Assembly (NCBI GenBank): GCA_015178975.1
Contig: WHVD01000139.1
Span: forward strand, 124,001-188,000
Direction: 5' to 3'
Origin: Hysterangium stoloniferum
Lineage: Eukaryota; Basidiomycota; Agaricomycetes; Hysterangiales; Hysterangiaceae
Length of the DNA: 64,000 bases
Shown here: piece by piece, positions 12,714 to 21,855 of the stretch
Position numbering within the stretch: the first letter of the stretch is position 1
Layout: the number at the start of each line of letters is the position of its first letter
Notes under the pieces: generated by a model
Databases searched by the model: none
Told to the model about the DNA's origin: nothing
What the model saw: the letters and a program-made list of their open reading frames with translations, nothing else
Translations under genes and position numbers: made by a program

Positions 12714-13446
12714 CCATTCCAGGTGCGGGTGCATAGGTGCGTAGGTGCGTTGGTGCGGGTGCATTGGTGCGGGTGCGTTGGTGCGGGTGCATTGGTGCGT
12801 AGGTGCGCTGGTGCGGGTGCATAGGTGCGCTGGTGCATTGGTGCGTAGGTGCGGGTGCATAGGTGCATTGGTGTGGGTGCATAGGTACATACGTAGGTGT
12901 GGACATGTGGGTGTGTTGGTGCAGGTGTGTGGGTGTGTTGGTGAGGGTGCATAGGTGTGTGGGTGTGGGTGCAGAGGTGCAGGTGCGTAGGTGTGGGTGC
13001 GTAGGTGCAGGTGCGTAGGTGCGGGTGCGTAGGTGCAGGTGCGTTGGTGCGTTGGTGCGTTGGTGCGGGTGCATTGGGTGTGGGTGCGTTGGGTGCGGGT
13101 GCGTTGGTGCGGGTGTGTAGGTGCGTGGGTGCCAGTGCGTGGGTGTGGGTGCAGAGGTGCAGGTGCATAGGTGCGGGTGCGTTGGTGCGGGTGCGTTGGT
13201 GCAGGTGGGTAGGTGGGTTGGTGGGTTGGTGGGTTGGTGCGGGTGCGTAGGTGCGTTGGTGCGGGTGCGTTGGGTGCGTTGGGTGCGGGTGCGTTGGTGC
13301 ATGGGTGTGTTGGGTGCAGAGGTGCAGGTGCATTGGTGGGTAGGTGCGGGTGGGTAGGTGGGTAGGTGCGTTGGTGCGGGTGCATTGGGTGTGGGTGCAT
13401 TGGGTGCGGGTGCGTTGGGTGCGGGTGTGTAGGTGCGTGTGCGTAG
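12714..13446. repeat. G/T-rich minisatellite with G-quadruplex potential
   Basis: Long array built on 6-bp steps (GGTGCG, GGTGCA, TAGGTGC) in mixed order on the plus strand. It has no stops in any minus frame, so it makes three long spurious His/Thr/Pro-rich frames. At 13207-13233 there are four GGG runs, each separated by five bases, a canonical intramolecular G-quadruplex pattern. Confidence 0.9.
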
Positions 13447-13553
13447 ATGCGCCATCCACCCTCAAATAAACTGTAAGACAAATAATATTTAAATCCGTGC
13501 AGAAATCCGTGCAGAGGTGTAGGTCCATAGTGCGGGTCCATAGGTGCGGGTGC

Positions 13554-14150
13554 AGAGGTGGTTCCTTGCTTTGATAAATGTACGGCAAGTGGCTTCATGG
13601 CAAATTGGCTTGATCTGTAACCTCCAATGCTCTGTGAATTTGCACTTGTCCCGTTACTAATTCCAGTTGTCGACTGCTCCACTGTTCTGCCCAAACCGGT
13701 CCGAACGATAATGAGGGTAAAGGCAATGCCCTGTAACAAGCTTAGCAGAAGATTTATGAGCACGTTGGGTGAACTTACTATGAGTTGCGGTAACTGTAGA
13801 AGTTGCATTCAGCTTGGCTCACCTTGAAGACAGGGGGGATACAACTTACAGCATCAATAATAAAGTACTGAGAAGGGCTCCCACTCAGGTAGTCAGCAAA
13901 TAATGCTGCGAGGGAAAATGAATATATGGCCCCGGATTCAATCACAATCATAACAACAGGTGGTAGATGTCTTCCAGATCGGTACACTGAAAAAGCTTGA
14001 TGTTCTGTGTACCAAATCTTGAACGAGATGAGAACTAGAGCACAGGATTCTCAGTATTACAAAAATAAGTAGAGCATTAGATAACTGACAGGTACAACCG
14101 AGGTTAGTGATCAACAAGAGGGTGAAAAATCCAATATTCCACGGTTTTTG
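13554..14150 (-). pseudogene. Mushroom-type multipass membrane protein, 3' exons
   Basis: Integral membrane protein of unknown role, with motifs I associate with a large Agaricomycete family. Predicted exons on the minus strand: 14090-14150 (WNIGFFTLLLITNLGCT), 13850-14034 (SFKIWYTEHQ, PPVVMIVIESGAIYS, GSPSQYFIIDA), a 15-bp micro-exon at 13779-13793 (LPQLI) and 13554-13730 (GIAFTLIIVRTGLG to MKPLAVHLSKQG). Introns are GT-AG. The hydrophobic runs are transmembrane segments. The C-terminal frame does not stop where the family usually ends but continues into the minisatellite. I could not identify the 5' exons. It lies inside the Crypton-like insert, so it may be captured cargo. Confidence 0.68.
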
Positions 14151-15320
14151 CTGAGGATTAAATATGGGGGTACCCTCCTTTCCTGATCAAGAGACCTGAA
14201 CCAAGGCACCAACATTATTGCCTGTAATATCCGGGATAGGATTCACGATTGGATTGGGAGTGGGAATCGAATCGGTGGACAACTATGTGGGAGCAGAGCA
14301 CTTGGGGGTTCAAGGTAAGCGGTTCCAGAGTATGGTTCTCATGAATGTCGTCAGAAGGGAACGTCTTGACAAACAGATTAAAAGAGTACGGCAATGTCTG
14401 TCCACATTCGCGTAATAAAGGGATGAGGTGTGCGCTAGGTTGAGAAGCCACTGCGACTGCGTTGCATTGCGTGTGCGACTGCGTTGTGTTGCGTGTGCAA
14501 CCGGTGCGCTGCTCTGTGACAATGCTATGTGAGATAAGCAATGAAATTTTAATCATGATCCTATGAGAGCGTACTGTAATAAGACGTCCAGGATGAGTCT
14601 GACCTTGTCAAGGTCGAAGTTGCCATTGTGTGCACGTTAGCCATGCAGTTTCGTCACACAACAACATGTCACAAGTCTCTTTCAAGTCTAAGATTACATA
14701 ATTTACAACCAGCAAGTGCAGTGTGTCTGTCTATGCGAAATAAATAGTAGAATACAATGTAAGATTGTGCACAAATGGGCCGTAAAATCCCTTTAATAAG
14801 ATTATACCAGTAATTGTGATATTCTCCACTCGCACCATGAGTCAGTCCCCACACCACTGGCCAGTTTTGGCCGGTAAAAATATACATGAAATGACATCAA
14901 TTTAGTGGCTGCTCATCCCGTCTCAGAAATACTCACCATATCAGCTACAATATGCGACCCAATCTATATCTAATTTAAAAGTTATCAAATGGGCTCGAGC
15001 ATGAGAATTTACGAGAATTTATGCAATAAGTAAAATAAGTAGCCCATAAGCCTATGTGGGGCTTATATTTACTGCCAGAATTTACCACGTAAATTCTGAT
15101 TAAAGACAAGCTCGGAAGGGGATTTTTTTCGCTGGCATTGTCATAACACTATTATTGATGATTTACATGGCATTACATGAGTGCTCCGATGAGAAGTCAC
15201 GCTGGGACAACTATATTTTGCCCAGCTGCATATCACTGTGGCCAGTTTAAACTCCGCCGCAACTGATTGTGTAGCCGGAAATTCCGGTGCTTTCAGCATA
15301 ACTCTCTGTGGGTGGGATTG
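14151..15320. other. Insert interior without a recognised gene
   Basis: Upstream of the recognised membrane-protein exons. Short open frames occur on both strands but none resembles the expected N-terminal transmembrane exons. Microsatellite-like CGACTGCGTTG repeats occur near 14452-14495. The 5' part of the membrane gene may be here but decayed. Confidence 0.4.
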
Positions 15321-15620
15321 GGCCCCCTTTCAACCTGCCCAAAACAACCCCACAACACACACTCTCTGTCTGGCAGCAAGGATGAGTCGACTAGAGCTGA
15401 AATGAGACGATGATGAGCATATAGCTGTGTCATATAATAATGAAATGTGTGTATACAGTATAGTATATGTATATCGCTGACACTGAATGAAATAAATTTT
15501 ATTCAGACAGAAGAGAGAGACAAGGAGACAAGGATTAGGAAACTCCAATTTTGCATTGGGGAAATGTAAACAACGTTGGGACACTACACTATATTGCTGT
15601 CCCCCACGCAATAATCTCAC

Positions 15621-15794
15621 CTTAGCATCCACCGAAGTATCCCAGACGTGGAAGCAAATGCCATCAGCGGCCGGGCTTGGTTCCGCGTCGGAAGCAAAAA
15701 GGGCGTCGGCGGCTGGTGGCCCTGTGGCCCGGGGCTTTGGGGCTTTTGCTGCCGCATTTACGCGGTTGGACCCAGGATTTACTCGCACGCGCAC
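15621..15794 (-). CDS. Alanine/proline-rich putative first exon, unknown
   Basis: Open from MRVRVNPGSNR with a low-complexity stretch (AAAKAPKPRAT, GPPAADALFAS, DAEPSPAAD). It runs to DTSVDAK at a GTGAGA donor. No domain is recognised. Its codon composition is more G/C-rich than the flanking T repeat. It is close to the right edge of the Crypton-like insert and could be a 5' exon of either gene in the insert, or the first exon of a separate gene. Confidence 0.35.
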
Positions 15795-16282
15795 CCCGCG
15801 GGTGTAAATTTCGACGAATAAAGGGACTTATTAGGTTTATTATACAGTTAATAAGCCTAAGGGTAGCTGTGAGGCTGGGGGAACCTAGATGATTAGCTAA
15901 GTCCAAGAGTTGCTGATAAAGATTCAAGATGCTGCAAGTGTAGGTGCTTGCAGTGAGTGTATCAGACTAAGGCTATTATTGTCCTTAGGATGATTAGATA
16001 AGCTTCTGAGCTGTGCAGTAAAATGTGTGAGAGATAGATGATTTTATTGGAAACTTGGCCCTCCTTATATACGTTTTGATAACTCAATGATTAGCTAACT
16101 ATTTAGTTTATGAGGTCATTAGTTAGATCATAATGACCTCATATTCTATTCATTATTTACCCTTTATTTATCATGTGATTCCCTTCTCTGAGACAAGGGT
16201 TCTAACCTCTTGCTTGAACAGGAAGGTTCAAGGCCGTGGTCCCGGGATGGAAGCAAACGATGAGTTGGTGGAATCTAATAAT

Positions 16283-16375
16283 GACTCGGGTAGTCACATT
16301 CGTGACTTGTGTGACTCGGGTAGTCACATCCATGACTTGTGTGACTCGGGTAGTCACATCCGTGACTTGTGTGAC
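16283..16375 (+). repeat. 30-bp minisatellite in T, three units
   Basis: Three ~30-bp units, each with a GTCAC....GTGAC inverted repeat (loop ATTC or ATCC). The same site in other T copies has four units (32846-32966) or one (near 42250 and 48040). Confidence 0.8.
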
Positions 16376-17641
16376 ATCCCGACACATCTAATAAGTCACA
16401 TGACTCCAAAAATGCGCAAATTAGGGAAGGTGCTGAAAGGTAATAACTAAGTAAATAAAATATAAATACTTAGTTAAAAATTATAATAAATTAACTAAGA
16501 TATAATAGCATAATATGAGTTCATATATGCTATTATTATGCGAAGTTAAAAGGAATAAGGCCTATTTTTCACAATAAACATAATAAAAATACAATAAAAA
16601 TTTGAGAAAATATTAAATAATTCAAAGAAAATTAAGAGAATATTATGAGATGATGCTGATACATCACAAAATCCATCACTCCTGAAAAGCATTCTTCTGT
16701 TCTTTCTCTCCTCAATGAGGGGTATTCCCATTGTCAAATTCAAGCTAGGATTGGTCTGGGGAAGGGTACTATTGGCAGGATCAGTAGGGAGGTAGAGGGG
16801 GATAAGGAAAATCATCCTGGTGGCCATTCTTCCAAGCTTTCCCCTTATGATAAACAGTCAATTATCTGTCAAATCAGCTCTGGGAAGCTTGACAATGCTG
16901 TCCAAGCCACCCAATTCATAAATTCCATCATATCTACCTTTGTCACATCTCAGACTGTTAGGAATGTGTTGAAGGAAGCTGGCTTTAGGTCAGCAACAAA
17001 GAAGAAAGTCCCTTTGCTCAAGGGGTCTCATCATCAGCAATGTCCAAAGTTTGCCCAATACCATGAAAATTGGACTATGGAGGACTGGAAGAGGTTGTTG
17101 TGGACTGATGAGACAAAAATCAATAGGATTGGGTCAGATGGGAAGGCATATGTTTGGAAGCAACAAGGGGAACCAATATCAGACAGGACCACCACACCAA
17201 CTGTCAAACATGGAGGGGGAAATAACTTGATGGTTTGGGGGTGTATAGGCTGGAATGGGGTAGGAAAGCTGATAGAGGTGCAGGAGAACATGGATGCAGT
17301 ACAGTATTGTGAGATTTTGGAGGAGGGAGTGGAGGAGAGCATTGAAAGTTTGGAGATAGCTGAGGATATGTGGTCTGACAATAACATCATTCTCATGAAG
17401 TGGCCTGCCCAATACCCTGATCTAAATCCCATTGAACACCTCTTGCAATACCTCAGGGCCAAACTCCAACAATATGACATACCACCCAAAGGAGTACATG
17501 AATTATGGGACAGGTGGCAAAGGAGTGGACTGAAATACAACCAGAGACATGCCAGAAGCTAATAGAAAGCATGCCTAGGAGGATACAGGCAGTTTTAAAG
17601 GCAAAGGAGGGTCATACAAAGTATTAGATTGTAAAATAATA

Positions 17642-17722
17642 GAGAGTCAAAAAACTGCCCCAATGAGTGATTATTTTGTTTGATTTATTGAACAATGAGT
17701 TTTGATTGGAATCACATGATTT
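17642..17722 (+). repeat. Right Tc1 terminal repeat, inner part
   Basis: First 81 bp of the right 213-bp terminal inverted repeat, starting after TA with GAGAGTCAAAAAACTG. It is cut by the L insertion; the rest continues at 20836-20973. Confidence 0.78.
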
Positions 17723-18345
17723 TGTGATGTATTAGCCTTATTTTAATACTATCTTCTGAAAAAGGAGTCCAATGCTCTATCAAAATGTGCAAATACTCAA
17801 TTCACTGCAAGGTAAAATAATTTAAGTATTTGATATTAATCAGTGGCAGCCTAAATAGACTTAGAACCCCTGAAGTCAAGAGTTTACTTGAATATATGCA
17901 CCCTACTTTGCAAAGAAGGTTTTGAGAGCTGCTTGTGCAAGCTTGTTCTTTTTCTGTAAAAACAACTACTAAAATATGAATAACAATTCACTGATTCCGA
18001 AGCTAGATTTAACTTCAATACTAGCTAGTTTTTATATATTTTATACTATTTATCAAACAGTAAAGATATTTATAAACAGGTCAAAAGATTAGATATAGAA
18101 TAAAACACTATTTGGCTAATATATGCTTTATTTACACTAACCTACAAGGTCTACTGTGATACTAACTTATCAGGATCTTAATGTAGTCTTAGGATCTTGC
18201 AAGGATATTCTCAGTATTTATTTATGTGAATATGCTTTACTGATTCACAATGAATGAACAATGGAACAGGGATTATTTGTAATGTAATAAACAGTCAAAT
18301 TACTCAACTAGAGGTACCTGAAGTCTTAGAGTACAAATAACAATG

Positions 18346-18820
18346 TGTGAAGAGTGGTAGAAGTTCAGACCGTTCTATATACGAAGAAATGAGTAGAAAG
18401 GAAAGATATTGACCTATTCGGTGCAATATAAGGGAAAGTGAGAGAAAGAGCACGAGATGACGAAGGAGTCAACGAGTGCGATGGTTCGAGTGGAGGCCTC
18501 GGCTATTACAGTTCGAGGCCAGAAGTGTTTAGTAGTTCAGATATTGCTACTTATGTAGTAGCTGACACGTTACCCTGATCACCGCTCGTAGTAGACCTAG
18601 TTTGTGTCTTTCGAGTGGTGGTTCTTGGGTTAAAGTGTGTCTGAGTTCTAATTGGTGCTGAGTGCACCCACAAGTATACACAATGCTTCGAACTAATGAA
18701 ATATGCAATATTCGAAGAATATGAAAGATAGAAAATTATGAATAGAATATGTAAAATATAAATAAAATAAAAGGAGTATTTTACCACAATGAATACTGTG
18801 ATAAAAGCATACTCCTCACA
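18346..18820 (-). repeat. Solo LTR-B nested in L
   Basis: 475-bp minus-strand copy of the element D LTR. The 5-bp duplication CAATG is at 18341-18345 and 18821-18825. Confidence 0.95.
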
Positions 18821-18904
18821 CAATGTAAAGAAAACTAATAATCAGTACTCAATTAAGAGATGACTATAGTATAAGATTATTTATATATTATTGGTTGATA
18901 ACCA

Positions 18905-19160
18905 ACAACTCTAACTGAGGTGGAAATAATATATAAAAGCCAACTATTCAATTAAGAAGTGGCAAGGGGGAACAAAAGTCAACAACTCAGATTGAGGTGA
19001 CAGGGAACAACAGATCAGTCAACAGCTCAGATTGAGGTGACAAAGGATCTGATTGGGCGAACAACTCTGATAGAGGTGGCAAGGGTTTCCAACAGCTCTG
19101 ATAGAGGTGGAATTAGATGTCCAACTGCCCAGATAGGGGTGGAGTAGCCTGCTTGCTACA
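18905..19160 (+). repeat. Diverged ~35-bp tandem units in L
   Basis: About seven irregular units sharing CAACTCNGATTGAGGTG or CAACAGCTCTGATAGAGG. Single relatives occur near 46750-46870 in the other L copy. No coding sense is apparent. Confidence 0.65.
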
Positions 19161-19217
19161 GTGACACACAGATGTGGTGAGATGAGATGATATGATTGAT
19201 TTTCAAGGCTGGAGCTG

Positions 19218-19696
19218 TGTCACGAATCAAATTTTACTCAATAAAGTCGAATAAACAATCGAAGAATATTCAACAATATCGAATAAAGATGCCTCATTCG
19301 ATGAAGTATTAATTCGTCCTGTTGATAAAGTATGATGCAAAGATAGGACACAGAGGCTCACAAATAAATAAGTCAAAGAAGGACTCGGAAAAGTTCGACG
19401 ATTATGTAATATAGTAATAATACAATATAATACAGGTTTTCTGACTGACTTTCTTTGTTCCTATCATTGCCCTTATATACTATATATCATTTACCTATGA
19501 TGATAATATGATATCAAAGTGAAATCATCAATGACATCAAACTGAGACAAGTCGAAGATATTCGAGATTGTCAAAGATATGGTCGAAGAATAGTCGAGTC
19601 GGAAGTTGAGTCGGAAATTGAGTCGGAAAGTCGAAGAAATGTTGAAGAAATATTAAATTGAATATTATTGAAATTTGAGTTTGTACGTTCGTGACA
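19218..19696 (-). repeat. Solo LTR-D nested in L
   Basis: 479 bp with mutually complementary ends TGTCACGAA and TTCGTGACA. It is the reverse complement of the copy at 56230-56720. Flanks are AGCTG on the left and CTGAG on the right, so the duplication is imperfect, perhaps after a 2-bp loss. Confidence 0.8.
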
Positions 19697-20025
19697 CTGA
19701 GCTCCTTATATACATTTCTGAGACATTTAGAAGATTCTAGGAGATTGAATGATGTCATTTAGAATTTTCTAGAATTTTCTAGAGCATTGTGGAAAGTTCT
19801 AACTACTTCTAAGACACTATAGAATGTCCTTGGCACAATAGAACATTCTGGAATCTTATAGAATATTCTACAATATTCTATCTATTATTAGTACATATTA
19901 TCTACTATTCCATTGGAAGCCACTGGAATATTCCAGGGAATTTCCGGTTTTTGCTGTAGTAGCATATATGATGACATAATGCTCTTGTGCCTGTGCGCAC
20001 GTATGACACCCTTCACATCTTGTGA

Positions 20026-20375
20026 CTGTCACATGCCTCTGTGACCTCTGTGACTGTCATGCGCCTCTGTGACCATCACACACCTCTGTGACCATTGCAC
20101 GCCTCTGTGACCGTCACGTGCCTCTGTGACTGTCACATACCTCTGTGACCATCACGTGCCTCTGTGACCGTCACGTACCTCTGTGACTGTCACGTACCTC
20201 TGTGACCATCACGTGCCTCTGTGACCATCACGTGCCTCTGTGACCATCACATGTCTCTGTGACCATCGCGTGCCTCTGTGACCGTCATGTGCCTCTGTGA
20301 CTGACCATCGCGCACGTCTGTGACCATCACATGCCTCTGTGACTGTCGTGTGCTCTTGTGACAACTGTCACTTAT
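20026..20375 (+). repeat. 19-bp palindromic array in L
   Basis: About sixteen units of the form CTCTGTGACCGTCACGTGC. Each contains GTGAC-N-GTCAC, so every unit can pair with itself and with its neighbours. Variation is mostly C/T and G/A. Confidence 0.85.
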
Positions 20376-20835
20376 TGTGACGGTTTTCCTGCATGTCATG
20401 TAATAAGCACCGGGTGGCTGGTTTTATATTATTATATAATTATTATATTTACTTTTAGTTAATTATAAATATAATAATTTTATTATAATAATATATAAAT
20501 ATATATTTTACCTTGATAATGCATGATTATTTCACATTGCATTTCTTCGTTGTCGGAGTTTGAAATGTCATGTGAATATCATGTGATCTTTTCATGCATT
20601 GTGAATAAGTGCTGAGTTGCCGGCATATTAATCAAAAAAGAATAAAAGATAGAAATTTCGTAGCTCTCTCAATTTATTAGATAAAAATACAAGATAAATT
20701 GTATAATTTCAAGATAAATCAAGAGAATATTGTACAGTTTTATTGTCACGATATAATTACATTTAAATTCTCTTTTTTGCAATTTATTAGGGGAGATTGG
20801 TTAAAAAATAGGAAAAAATCTAAAAATACATAACA

Positions 20836-20973
20836 GATTTCATAAGTTGGTAGATAGCCAACATGTTCTAGTATATCATGTAAATTTTTCAGAATTTCTG
20901 CTGATGTCATTCCTTCACACAATACCAATCTTTCTAAAATGCACAAACATTGGGGCAGTTTTTTGACCCACTG
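20836..20973 (+). repeat. Right Tc1 terminal repeat, outer part
   Basis: Begins with the GATTT target duplication of L and ends GGGGCAGTTTTTTGACCCACTG in two blocks (GGGGCAGTTTTTT, GACCCACTG), then TA. It completes the right 213-bp terminal repeat. Confidence 0.78.
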
Positions 20974-21143
20974 TACTTCAAAGTTGATTCTCTTTTATTC
21001 ATCTTAGCTATCTATTCTACTTAAGATACATAGCTAATCCTCTCAACCATATTGAACTAGATAGTCAATACATTGTCATGTCGTACCTAAACGGTCAATA
21101 TTCTTCGTATATAGAATGGTTAGAACTTCCACCACTCTTCATA
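20974..21143 (+). repeat. LTR-A copy, right half
   Basis: Continues LTR-A from the TA target site to its 3' end (CCACTCTTCATA). Its left half is 8561-8694. It is followed directly by the tyrosine-recombinase relic, so this LTR-A had inserted into that gene. Confidence 0.75.
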
Positions 21144-21225
21144 CTGATTGATGCCTTGATCAATTTAGCCAAAGTTGTCCCAGCAGGGCTGGACAATCCT
21201 TTGTTTTGCTGGCAGGACTACAAAG

Positions 21226-21855
21226 TGTGAGAGGTATGGCGAAATACACTCAGGAAATATAGTCGGATGAGCTCTTACTATATTTCCTTTATTATTTCTA
21301 TTTTCTCTCTTTTATTATATCTATAATTAGTTCGACGACCTATATATGTGGTACATCGACTCTTGTGGATGCACACATGCCAGACTTATGTATTCTAGCA
21401 CCCGTAGTTTAGAACTCAGACACTTTTTACACCGCAACCACGACTTACCCAGACACCCATTAGTGTCCTGTAAGTTGTGATTGGTGTATCGTCTCGACCG
21501 TCACAGACGGGCTTTAGCTATCTACTCTATCAGAGTTTCGAACTGTACCAGTCGAAACTCAATCCTCATTGCTACTTGCATGGACCACATCCACGCTATT
21601 CTATTATTCGACTCTCTAGTACTCTACCTTACTCTCGAGCAGTCGTTCAGCATCGCACTAGACAGTCGATTCTACTTATTCGTTTTAGCTCTCTACTGTA
21701 TTCTAGATAGCTACTTCCTTCTACCGTATTGAACTGAGTAGTCAATACACGTTCGTTCTGTATTAGACTTTGACAGTCAATACATCTTGGTGTCGTACCT
21801 AAACGGTCGATATTCTTCGTATATAGAACGGTTAGAACTTCCACCACTCTTCACA
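21226..21855 (+). repeat. Solo LTR-A in the recombinase relic
   Basis: 630-bp plus-sense LTR-A, TGTGAGAGG to CTTCACA, with the 5-bp duplication CAAAG at 21221-21225 and 21856-21860. Confidence 0.96.
21533..21560 (+). other. Representative bulged hairpin in LTR-A
   Basis: Arm GAGTTTCGA, unpaired A, CTG, loop TAC, CAG, arm TCGAAACTC: nine plus three base pairs and one bulge. Two more of the same plan are at 21726-21748 and 21760-21783 in this LTR. Confidence 0.85.

Larger units (their letters stand above)
9526..15825 (-). mobile_element. Crypton-like element with tyrosine recombinase and a membrane-protein gene
   Basis: Sequence absent from the other three T copies. The direct repeat ACTTA flanks it at 9521-9525 and 15826-15830. 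There are no terminal inverted repeats. It encodes a spliced tyrosine recombinase with a GCR1_C-like tail, the layout known for fungal Cryptons. It also holds exons of a multipass membrane protein, a G-rich minisatellite and a proline/alanine-rich exon. The 8 bp between two ACTTA copies in other T repeats are missing here, so the exact target sequence is uncertain. The membrane gene may be cargo, or the insert may be composite. Confidence 0.68.
9062..16668 (-). repeat. T repeat (large solo LTR) carrying the Crypton-like insert
   Basis: Minus-strand copy of the ~1.36-kb T repeat. On the plus strand it reads TGTAATGTATTC to ATCACA. The 5-bp duplication AAATC is at 9057-9061 and 16669-16673. The T sequence occupies 9062-9525 and 15826-16668; the 6.3 kb between is a later insertion. 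TG/CA ends and a 5-bp duplication make it LTR-like. No internal coding region of its own is seen. Confidence 0.82.
9054..17562 (+). pseudogene. Tc1-like transposase, interrupted and lacking the central Asp region
   Basis: DDE transposase that would cut and join DNA at TA sites. The ATG is at 9054-9056. Three codons in, the T repeat intervenes, and coding resumes at 16674 to the stop at 17560-17562, about 298 codons in total. The N-terminus carries a helix-turn-helix (SLLNEGYSHCQIQAR, GKGTIGRISREV). The first catalytic Asp is in LLWTDETKINR and the Glu in KWPAQYPDLNPIEHL. The segment expected between EIAEDMW and SDNNI, normally FQQDNDPKHTS-like and carrying the second Asp, is absent. I infer a short in-frame deletion, so this copy is catalytically dead even apart from the insertion. 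Confidence 0.85.
17723..20835 (+). repeat. Full L repeat (very large solo LTR) in Tc1 terminal repeat
   Basis: Runs from TGTGATGTATTAGCC to ATACATAACA with the 5-bp duplication GATTT at 17718-17722 and 20836-20840. Subtracting the nested LTR-B and LTR-D leaves about 2.15 kb. No coding region is recognised. It contains a diverged array of ~35-bp AACTCNGATNGAGGTGGC units (18905-19160), an A/T-rich block and a 19-bp palindromic array. Ends and duplication are LTR-like. Confidence 0.75.
8695..20973 (+). mobile_element. Tc1/mariner transposon with long terminal repeats, heavily nested
   Basis: The element is bounded by the inverted ends CAGTGGGTCAAAAA and TTTTTTGACCCACTG. TA lies on each side (8693-8694 and 20974-20975), the target duplication expected for Tc1/mariner. 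It splits an LTR-A copy cleanly. Each end is a ~213-bp terminal inverted repeat. The middle holds a 5' leader and one transposase gene. A T repeat (9062-16668) sits in the start of the transposase and an L repeat (17723-20835) sits in the right terminal repeat. Without these insertions the transposon would be about 1.5-1.6 kb, normal for the family. Confidence 0.82.

Noticed and set aside
12503-13808. Three overlapping long minus-strand frames rich in His, Thr and Pro
   Set aside because: The array has 6-bp steps and no stops in any minus frame, so long frames are automatic. Only the part before the array (13554-13730) has family motifs.
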